From assembly GCA_973895155.1 (NCBI GenBank), contig OZ316894.1, forward strand, positions 26,970,001-27,034,000: a stretch of DNA of 64,000 nucleotides. The letters run 5' to 3'. The notes beneath the pieces are model-generated. The model had not been told where the DNA came from and did not search any database. It worked only from the letters and a program-made list of their open reading frames with translations. The number at the start of each line of letters is the position of its first letter. The stretch's first letter is position 1. The translations under genes were made by a program, and so were the position numbers. Below are positions 54,256-62,371 of the stretch, in pieces. Source of the DNA: Marsupella aquatica. Its lineage: Eukaryota > Marchantiophyta.

Positions 54256-54361
54256 AGCGCCTGGCGCTAACCAAATGCAATTCACTTAAGTCGCAACCGA
54301 AGCCTAATAACCAAGAAAGAGAATACCCTCAACAGAATATTTTTTGCCAGCGCCTGGCGCT
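54256..54361. repeat. MULE-P palindromes, two copies in an intron
   Basis: AGCGCCTGGCGCT occurs at 54256-54268 and 54349-54361. Both lie in the intron between donor AAGA|GTAAGT (about 54381) and the acceptor at 54216 of the ParB-methyltransferase-like gene. Confidence 0.9.
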
Positions 54362-54381
54362 GGCAAAATCATGGATAGCAA

Positions 54382-55740
54382 TACTTACTCTTCTTTCCAG
54401 ATTTAGTAGACTCGTTCGGTGCTGCTAGCTCCGCTTTGGCTTTCGCGCGAGGTTTGCGACTCCGGTCCACATGCACAACAGTTGTTTCACAGATAGTTTG
54501 CAAGTTTGTGGCAGACTTGTCTACATCGTCAAGTAGACCCTGCTTCATGTCGGACACAAGTTTTGCTGGCATCTGAGACTTTGAAAGCTTATGGAAGGCA
54601 TCTTTTTCCCTTTGATCAAAAGGAGAATCCCACTATCTGTATCTAGATACCAGGGGCAGTGAGTTCTCTCCCATTCTGTCATTGGTCTCGGAGGAAATAT
54701 GCCCTCCGTGGGGTACATAGAGTACAAATCAGCCAAGGCATCATCTTCACTTATTGAAATCCACTTCATAAAAGCTGCAGGATATGCCCAGAAGTAATCA
54801 GGTTTGTTTACCTCCATGTGCATGTAGAACCTATACACAAACCTCTTCGCTCGCTTCTGGTTTCTCCGGGTGTAATCTTCTTTGTCAGGGTACTTTGAAG
54901 GCCACATAGTGTGAAAGAACTTATTCTTCACGGAATCACCAAATCTCTTGAATTCATTTGTAACAAACTGAACTAGATCATCAAACGAACTACAATTCCA
55001 CTCTTCCAATCTATTCGCGGGCATGGTTTGCTCAACTTCACATAGACATGAATGTAACATGCCAGCAGCAATTCCCTCCACACTATTCCAAGTGATCCAA
55101 GTGTGGCACCACTGTTTGACTGGATCATCGTTAACACTTGCTGGGTGAAAAAACTGTCTCCGCAGCTCAGGATTGCAATGTGCCACAAGTAAAGTGCTTC
55201 GTAACTTTGGGTCTAGAGCAGAAACAGCGGTGAACAATCGTGCGCGGTCCATCGTACATACAACGGTGTCAGGCTTCTTCTCTCTCTTGTTTCTCTCTGT
55301 GATAGCATACATTTCTGCACATGTACTGAGGAAATCTTCAAATTCAGGACTTAATAAGGGCGTAATTTTTGAAGACTTCACTGCCCAATCTTTGGTTGCG
55401 TCTTTCATCATGGCCGCATGCCGTTTTGAAATCTCGTCCGCCGACCATGGACTCCCTTGAGCCTCCGCTGCCTCCATGTCGAGTTTGAATTGATGCGAGT
55501 ACGACTTTATCTTATTCTCACAAAGAATGTAAACAAGTGCTTCTTGTGGCATCTTCTTTGTATACCATGACCCCTTCCGAGTTTTCAGCGGAATGCTTTC
55601 AAACTTCTTGAAATTACCCGGGTCAATCAGTTTACTGTAATACTCAAGGTCATGTGCCAGAATTCGTTTGATTCTGTCCGCATCCAGGATCCAGGAAGGC
55701 TCTACAACTGCTTGGCCAAGCCTACACGAACAAACGTTGA
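54382..55740 (-). pseudogene. ParB-methyltransferase-like gene, central exon
   Basis: The minus-strand exon encodes about 400 residues in one frame, including RLGQAVVEPSWILDADRIKR, LLSPEFEDFLSTCAEMY, HCNPELRRQFFHP, WCHTWITWNSVEG and KRFVYRFYMHMEVNKPDYFW. A frame change in an A run near 54594 leads to AFHKLSKSQMPAKLVSDMKQ and a K/R/A-rich end before the donor at about 54381. No named domain is recognised. It is tryptophan-rich and well folded by composition. It links the ParB-like part to the methyltransferase-like part and may hold the target-recognition or partner-binding function. Confidence 0.55.
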
Positions 55741-55776
55741 GAGTACAAGTCAATGAAAAACAATTCATGTATAAGC

Positions 55777-55789
55777 AGCGCCAAGCGCA
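55777..55789. repeat. MULE-P palindrome, intronic copy (degenerate)
   Basis: AGCGCCAAGCGCA lies in the intron between the ParB-like exon and the central exon. Confidence 0.75.
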
Positions 55790-55844
55790 AGTAAATACAG
55801 CACTCGCAAGATTTAAGGAAAGAATTGGAAATCATGAGAACTTA

Positions 55845-56839
55845 CTGATTCACGGTGTGCATAGCTGCCTCAATTTCAATGAGAGATCCCTTGTCTCCTT
55901 TAAATATTGTACAGAGCACACGAGGATGATATTTTGGATTGTCCGGGTTCTCCTCTGTTACAAACTCCAGGAGTACAGCCTGTGATTTCCATCAAATACA
56001 GAGAACATCTTATCCTTCAAGACGAGAAAATCCGGGTCAGCCTCGCATTCAGCCTCAAACTTCTCGTTCTCCAATTGCCATATTCCTTGGAATGGTTTTT
56101 TTAATAAATTTTAATACCGTGAAAGACCCCACGGATAGGGGGAACAACAGCCCTTAATACAGGGACAGCAACAGCACACTAGTGAGCCACAAAGAGAGCC
56201 CAAAAGCACAAAAGAGAGCATCAAAGCCCCAGGAAGAGCCCCCCCTCAAAGAAGGGAAATAACACCGATCAAGAGAGCATATTGCCATATTGGATCCCAT
56301 GAATCACGAATGTCCTGGGTACAGGTCAGAACAATTCCGTTCTCAACTGTTGGCTGCACATAGAAATGCATCCCTATCGAAGAGTTGTAACCCATACTAC
56401 AAAAAGAGTCTTTCAGCTTCTCGATGGAAGAGCTATCTTTCTGCAGAGTACGAACCACCTCCATGTGAACCAATCGACACAGAGGGATTTGAGGCGGCTC
56501 CTTGTCAAATCCACGAGAATCCTTTCCAAAAGACATGACATGTTTCGAAATGAGATCAGTCTCAGCAAGCGCGCAATCCGCAACATCCTGGATCGCAATT
56601 GTGTCTACGTTGTCCATCTTTCTTTGCAAAGGATTTGGACCCAAAACACCGCTGACAGAAATGAGCGGCAACAACTTTGAGGAACGAGTTACACGACATG
56701 TATAGACTGAACCAGTAAATGAAGACTGCAAAGATTCAGAATAAGCTCGCTCCTGGTCAGGAACCGCACTATACCCTCTGGAAGAAGAGGGGAATACCTC
56801 CATCGTCTTCCTTCTAGAAGCGTGCGAACTATCGTACAA
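55845..56839 (-). pseudogene. ParB-methyltransferase-like gene, 5' exon: ParB-like domain
   Basis: The minus-strand frame from ATG 56839 encodes an S/R-rich start, then CRLVHMEVVRTLQKDSSSIE and MHFYVQPTVENGIVL. An inserted short element (56097-56280) follows. Reading across it, with the duplicated ATTGCCATATT counted once, the frame continues into NEKFEAECEADPDFL and VFDGNHRLYSW. V-x-D-G-x-H-R-(L/Y)-x-A is the hallmark of ParB/Srx-like domains; here FDGNHRLYS. A one-base frame change follows (near 55985), then IFKGDKGSLIEIEAAMHTVN to the intron. ParB-like domains bind DNA or nucleotides and occur fused to DNA methyltransferases in bacteria and phages. Damage: the insertion and the frame change. 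Confidence 0.65.
56083..56290 (-). mobile_element. Short non-LTR-like insertion with 11-bp target duplication
   Basis: ATTGCCATATT occurs at 56083-56093 and again at 56280-56290, flanking about 185 bp. On the plus strand the insert begins with a T run and AATAAATTTTAATACCGTG, and contains CCCCACGGATAGGGGGAAC, shared with 46580-46660. An A-rich end on the minus strand plus a target duplication of 11 bp indicates a SINE or truncated LINE inserted by target-primed reverse transcription into the ParB-like exon. Confidence 0.65.
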
Positions 56840-56879
56840 TGAAATTATGGAACTATAATCATCTCTGAACGTGTAATAT

Positions 56880-57766
56880 ATTCTAGCAGGAGGATGACAT
56901 AACCTAGAGGAAAGCCATTAGCTCTGATGTTTGGCGGTCCCAACGTCTGTATACGGAAGGTTTAATTACCAAAATCAAACGGTAGAAGATGCGTAACACA
57001 CACAGAAGTCATAAGTTACCGTTGAATGTTACCGTTAAAGACATTTCCTAACATCATATCAATACTAGCGCCGGGCGCTAGCATTAATGATGACCATCAA
57101 GGTGAACAATTTAGAGTATGCTTATAATAGCGCCCGACGCTAGTATAAACTGGAAGAAATTTAGAGGTCTTTTTTTAAGGAGCTATGACATAAATTTCGG
57201 CCTTTCCACCCCCATATTTTATTAAAGTATCCTTCAGTACATCGTTTACGGAGAAATATTTCTCAAATGTAATACTAGCGCCCAACACTAGTATAAATGT
57301 TCATTTATCATCCATAATCCATCAAAACCATCCTTTGAAGGCACCATTTATTCCCAATTACCACCTGGTATGTGGTCATAATGTTCATTTTCAGGGAATT
57401 TATTCTATACTAGCGCCGGGCGCTAGTTTGGAATGTCGAGATTTCAGACACATTTTTAGTGGCGTATTTTAGTTAGCGCCAGGCGCTACTAAAATTTGAC
57501 AATACCTTGTCATATCTTATGGTCTGTTTAAATAAGGTTGGTGATCTTTTTAGCAATATGTTTGTGTCTGACATCCGGACTTCTCGGGGAAAAAACGACA
57601 AAAATCATTTATGGTGCCAACGGATCCTCCATCGTCAATGTTTTATGTCGTATACAAACGGATCGGTTAACGTCAAATTCCCAGGTTTGACAGATATAAG
57701 CTGAACAATACCATGAACTTTTCTTCTTTCAAACGCTATAGCCCTCGGTTTTTGTTTTTGTTCACC
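56880..57766. promoter_or_regulatory. Divergent promoter region of MULE-P with five palindromes
   Basis: The 0.9-kb gap between the 5' ends of the ParB-methyltransferase-like gene (minus) and the transposase gene (plus) has palindromes at 57067-57079, 57129-57141, 57277-57289, 57412-57424 and 57475-57487, most inside a longer TACTAGCGCC...GGCGCTAGTA arm. It is the densest set in the element. A TTTAAATAAGG box at about 57525 could serve the plus-strand gene. No frame is supported. Confidence 0.75.
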
Positions 57767-59753
57767 ATGTCTCGGTCTATCGTTCTTTCTCGATTCGGTT
57801 CTGAAGATATTGTGACTATCCCCGTCCCCATGGAAGATACGTACAAGCAGGTCCGGGAGAGGTATCTCTGCGGGAGATTTGATTTGAAGATGAATGACAT
57901 TGAGGCCATTGTTCGAGAGCTCGAATCCATTGATGATATCGAGGATGCTGCAACGTTCAATGTCGATGACGGTGAACGGTTTTGGTATCTCGACGCAGGG
58001 ATCTCGTACTCGGTTCGTTTAAGACAGCATGCAAGACTGTCCAGTTTCTCGCCGGTTCCATGTGATGTGGTTGAGATTTCTTCAAGTGAGGATGGAGATC
58101 GTACTCTAAGTCCACCATCGAAGAAGAAAAGCCCGCTCCCTGCTGTCGTGAAAGTTGAGACTCCGGGAAGCTCTAAGCAGTTGGAGGTCGTGTACCGGTG
58201 CAGTGCGATGGATACGTTACTCAAATCAACTGGTCATAGTGAGTTGTCACGGTTCATATCAGCGGGTGATTTCAGGCATGAACAAGTGTCTTGTCTGCCA
58301 ACTAAGTAGAATGGTAACGTCGTGTTTGAGTTGCCGCCCATTGATAAGATGCTCTCTAAAGGCTCTAGGCTTAGGGACATGGATCGTGCCAAAGATTGTT
58401 ACATTTGGACACGCATATTTCCAACAACTGCAACTGTTCATCCTAAAAACCTTTGGCAGTTTGGGAAGGTTACCTGTACGGGATTCATTGAATGCAGGAA
58501 CAAGTCCTGCGACTATTTCCAAAGGAAGAAGAAGGCAAATGCTAAGGCATGGCAGGGTACTCCAAAGCTCAGTGGTCAGTATGCTGTGGGATCTTTCATC
58601 GAAGAGGGAGGTGTTGTTTGTCATTACTGCGAACAAATTCCTTTTTGTGTGAAGTACTGCCCTGCCCGTTTGTTTTACATGTACCCCCAAGTATTACTTG
58701 ATGCGGAAACATGTAGTCATATGTCCCGCCTGGCAATTCATATAGGTGAGCACAACCATCCAGGTAGAAAAACCTTCTGTAGGAGTGCGGAGAAGATAGC
58801 TGAGGATCTAATTAAAAAAAAAACATGAAGCCAATCCTTTGTCAAAACCGGCAGGGATCTTGAATTCTGCTACAGGGTACTTAGTGAAATCTCTCTGCAA
58901 ACATGTTGACGACATGGTCGATATCGAAGAAACTGAAATATGGAAGTCTCTGATGGTCCTTTCCACTCCGCAGAAGTTTGCATCTCTTTGTCGGAGCGTT
59001 AGGATAGACCAAAAAGGTCGGGGTGAATTAGATTTTCTCTTGCAAATGCAGAGGAGGATTCATGTGTCGTTTCTCCAGAGGTATTTGCTTCCAGGTCAGG
59101 GATGTCAGAACGATAGGCCTCACATCTTTAAAATGACCGTGAAAGGTCACGGTTCCGGTGTGGATCTCTTGAGGCAGATGCAACCGGGTGGAAGACTCGA
59201 AGGAGCCTGGGTAAGTTTCGATGTGATGCAGCGTGTCACCACGGATTGGTTTACTTTCAGTGCACACGTCTACGACCACAATTTCCGTGCACTGTGTACA
59301 ATTTTCACATGCGAGTTGAAAGGTGAAGACACTGAGTCTTTTGAAAAGGCATGGAGAGTGATGATTGAGGTTTGCAAAGAAAATGAACTTCACGAGGTTG
59401 TCATCCAAGGATTTATGGCCGACAATGCACAAGCTGGATGGAATGCAGTGCAAAATGTTTTTTTTGGTGGACACCCGGACCCGGAGAGGGAGCGCTCTGA
59501 TGCATTTCACTTTTATCAATCTTTTCATCGTCATTCCAAGGAAGGAGTACTGGAAGAATGTCAATCGGAGCATCGGAGACTTTGGGAGAAACTGAGAAAT
59601 GCTCCATCATTTGTGGCAGCATACCGGGTGTCCCGAGAGATTGTTGTGTGGTGGCAATCAGGAAATTGTGTCCCCGGAAAGCTGAAGATGCTGCAAAGCT
59701 GGATATCTTGGTGGGTTGTTCGCTGGCGCCAGTGGGGCAATTTTATTCGAGTG
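57767..59753 (+). pseudogene. MULE-P transposase, exons up to the DDE-like domain
   Basis: I place the start at ATG 57767 (CACCATGTC). An acidic N-terminal part (about 180 residues) is followed by an in-frame TAG at 58307-58309. The same frame then holds a C-x4-C zinc region (FIECRNKSCDYF, CHYCEQIPFCVKYCPA) ending IHIGEHNHPG, the closing signature of WRKY-GCM1-type zinc fingers used by MULE transposases to bind their ends. After a frame change in an A10 run (58811-58820) comes the DDE-like core: GAWVSFDVMQRVTTDWF, VVIQGFMADNAQAGWNAV and SDAFHFYQSFHRHSK. The aspartates in SFDVM and MADNA are likely catalytic. Exon end GTG|GTAAGG at 59753. Confidence 0.8.
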
Positions 59754-59800
59754 GTAAGGCATCCATCTATTTAGACTGTAATGTTCATCAACTTCATATT

Positions 59801-59947
59801 AGCGCCAGGCGCTGGTTATTTTCTCCATACACGTCAAAACAAGTAGTACAAGAAATTGAAGCCAATATGTAGTTAGAATTCAGTATTAAACATTGAAATT
59901 GTATTTTAGGCCTGTTCTACATATTTATGTTGCCAGCGCCGGGCGCT
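59801..59947. repeat. MULE-P palindromes, two copies in the transposase intron
   Basis: AGCGCCAGGCGCT (59801-59813) and AGCGCCGGGCGCT (59935-59947) lie in the 236-bp intron from 59754 to 59989. Confidence 0.92.
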
Positions 59948-59989
59948 GGTAATAGAATACTACTTACGGTTGACATTTTCGTATGGCAG

Positions 59990-61373
59990 AGCAAAAGCGC
60001 TGAGGAAGGTTTAGGCTTGAAACGGGGGAAGGGGCCAACTATATGGGAATTGGCGTTCCGTTCCGCCGATCAAGCAGGTTTGCCAAGATTGTTTGAAGAA
60101 GCGACTAATATGCTTCTATCTAACGCAGCAGAATTCGATTTGGAAAGAAGTACTCCCCTGAATGGAGATTATAATGAAGAAGTCAATGAAGAGGAAGGGA
60201 CATGCAACTGGGACTGTCTCTCCACAAGATTCCCATCGGCATGACACCGTTCTAATAACCACACCAAATACTCGTGGTTTGAAAAGGAAGAACCTGAACA
60301 TAACTGACTTTTCTTCTATTCCCTCAAGTTCTGATCATCCTGTCACAAAGGCGGTGAATCTCTCAGGTATGGTCACATCAGAGAGTGATACTGATTCACT
60401 AGACTATACTCCTCAAACAACCCGAACAACAAGATCCTCAAAACCTCCGCTCAGTGCCCCAGCAGCACTTCAGAATCAACTTCCACGCACGATTGTGCTA
60501 GAGAAGGATGTCCCTCCGGGGCAGTGGCAGTTGCGACGGACATCAAAGTATGGAGCAGGTTCGCAATGCAATGGTACACTGAATGGGAGTTCGGATCGCG
60601 ATGAGTGTCGAAATCGTATCAAGAAGGTTGGCTTCCATTCGTCTGAAGGTGTTGTCGGAATTGTCGTGAAGGGCCATCGTCTCTTCAGGGGCGAACCCAT
60701 CTCCGAAATGATTTGGTTTTGCCCGAACCAAGCGTGTTACAAGAGTCATCCGCGTCGTGGTGTTCAGAAGCTTCCTCCTTTTCCTGACATTTTGCCTGTT
60801 CTGAAGGGTACGAGCCTGTCTCCTTCTGAAATTACATTCCTGGAAGAGCAAGGACTTGTCTTAGCGCAAACAACAGGATTGAGTCGATCTGTGCCATCTG
60901 CTTTTGACCTCAGGATAAATGTTAACGTGTTCCCAGAAACAATAAGGTTTTTGGAGCCGAATCTCCGACTTGGTAGTCGGAATGGGAGGAACTCAAGGCC
61001 TCGGTCTAATCTCACTATGGGTCACACGAAGCGAATGGAGTCTGCACGACAAGAAGTGATGAGTTTGGATGGGGAATGGAATGTTCAGACCGGAAATGCT
61101 TTTGGAAAGCAATTTCGAATTCGAACCCATGAGAACCATCGATCACCAAGCACATACTTCGTCCAAATCTGTATCTTCCCCGCTTGCTCTTGTGAAGACT
61201 TCTTCCTCCGACATTCGCGTGGCAAGTCATACATGCCTTGCAAACATCTATACTGGGTGTACATAAATGTTTTCAAACTTGAGATTGAGGAGTCGACTCT
61301 TTGTAGCCAACCTATTTTGACTTTAGGCGAAGTCAAGCTTGTGCTGGAGAGGCAGAACTTGAATGGCTTATGA
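59990..61373 (+). CDS. MULE-P transposase, C-terminal exon with SWIM zinc finger
   Basis: After the acceptor TATGGCAG the frame SKSAEEGLGLKRGKG continues exon 1 in phase 0. A one-base frame change between 60162 and 60240 leads into a 400-residue frame. That frame has a K/S/T-rich stretch, a cysteine-containing region (CRNRIKKVGFHS, WFCPNQACYKS), and near its end CSCEDFFLRHSRGKSYMPCKH, the C-x-C-x(n)-C-x-H SWIM finger found after the catalytic core in MULE transposases. It stops at TGA 61371-61373. It should act with the DDE core in binding and moving the element. Confidence 0.82.
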
Positions 61374-61914
61374 GAGAGATCAAAACTGCCCAATAGGTCG
61401 TCGTTCAATATAACGGTTATTCCCTATTTTGTCTTTTTCCAACGGATATTTAAGTTGTTTTATTGAGACTTTGTTGGTTAGCGCCGGGCGCTGGTTCTAG
61501 GAAACTGGATATTCATTGCTTCATTATGTACGTGCATTGTGGAAGAATGACCTCTTGTTTTATTTAAAATGTGTAAGTTGATTAAATTGTCTATTGTCTT
61601 CAAAGCCTCGAGGATGTGATTTGTCATTTGTTTGTGACGTTACAAGGTCCATTTAATCAACTCCTTTAGATTGGGTTGATTTGGACTCCACGATTGACAT
61701 GTGCTATGGTGGGTCCCACTCTAAGGGTCACTATTTGGCGATGAAAATAGATTGATTTGCATGAATGTTTCTTTAGGCACACTCCTAATACCATGTTTTT
61801 TATCTTCTACAATAAATTGTTGTGTCAATGGAGGATTGATAGTACACTTCATCCATCGGATGGCACAAAATAATTGTTTGTTTTAAACTTTATTGCCCCC
61901 CAAAAAATTATGCC
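61374..61914. other. Right arm of MULE-P and flank; one palindrome, no gene seen
   Basis: The last palindrome (AGCGCCGGGCGCT) is at 61480-61492. The sequence beyond is AT-rich with no supported gene. The right end of MULE-P lies somewhere here. Confidence 0.4.
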
Positions 61915-61956
61915 ATTAGAGTGGTGGATATGCACCTTAGAGTGGTGGATATGCAC
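61915..61956. repeat. 20-bp tandem duplication
   Basis: TTAGAGTGGTGGATATGCAC occurs twice in a row, just upstream of the coiled-coil frame. Simple slippage or a filler at an old junction. Confidence 0.7.
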
Positions 61957-61974
61957 GTTATGGTTCAGGCAAAA

Positions 61975-62052
61975 CTGGTAACAGGGACAAGCTTACTGGT
62001 AACAGGTACAATTTCCCTGTTAACAGAAAATAAACCCCTGGTAACAGGTTTT
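61975..62052. repeat. GGTAACAGG-type repeats on the right flank of MULE-P
   Basis: CTGGTAACAGG occurs three times with CTGTTAACAG between. Similar motifs are found on the other side of MULE-P at 10741-10800, so the two flanks may once have been adjacent. Confidence 0.5.
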
Positions 62053-62064
62053 CTGTTTTCTGTC

Positions 62065-62331
62065 ATGGCTATCATACCCGCAGAGCTTGAACAGGTGCAT
62101 TGTAGATTGGGCGAGAATGTAGACTTGCAACAAATAGTTTCGACTCAGAAAGTAGAATTAAAATTCAAGGATGACCAATTGCACATAGCTCTTGCAAAGG
62201 TTGAAGAGTTGGAATGTACAGTGAGGAATTTGAAGAGAAAGAAAGTGTCGAACGTTGAACCAGTTATACATCACGGAACCAAAGAGGCAAGCTCATGGAC
62301 GTCCATTACTTGGTTCAACCTCCAACAATGA
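62065..62331 (+). CDS. Short coiled-coil frame upstream of the SNF2 gene
   Basis: From an ATG at about 62065 the frame encodes IIPAELEQVHCRLGENVDLQ and QLHIALAKVEELECTVRNLK and ends in a basic segment (LKRKKVS) before a stop at 62329. It is alpha-helical and rich in E, L and K. It may be the last part of a coiled-coil gene related to 8349-10745, now separated by MULE-P, or the first exon of the SNF2 gene. Neither is proved. Confidence 0.4.
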   Translation: MAIIPAELEQVHCRLGENVDLQQIVSTQKVELKFKDDQLHIALAKVEELECTVRNLKRKKVSNVEPVIHHGTKEASSWTSITWFNLQQ

Positions 62332-62371
62332 AATGACAACAGTGCCAGTGCCATTTAAAAATCGCGTATAG

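Larger units (their letters stand above)
11037..61500. mobile_element. MULE-P: Mutator-like element with 16 palindromic motifs
   Basis: The element is defined by shared content, not by read termini. It has a transposase with DDE-like and SWIM regions (57767-61373), a divergent ParB-methyltransferase-like gene (52942-56839 plus a tail at 13023-13044), two small minus-strand genes in its left arm, and 16 copies of a 13-bp palindrome confined to its non-coding DNA (11153 to 61492). Removing CACTA-A leaves about 10.6 kb. Both ends are estimates from the outermost motif copies. I found no long terminal inverted repeat, as in non-TIR MULEs, and no 9-bp target duplication. Confidence 0.7.
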
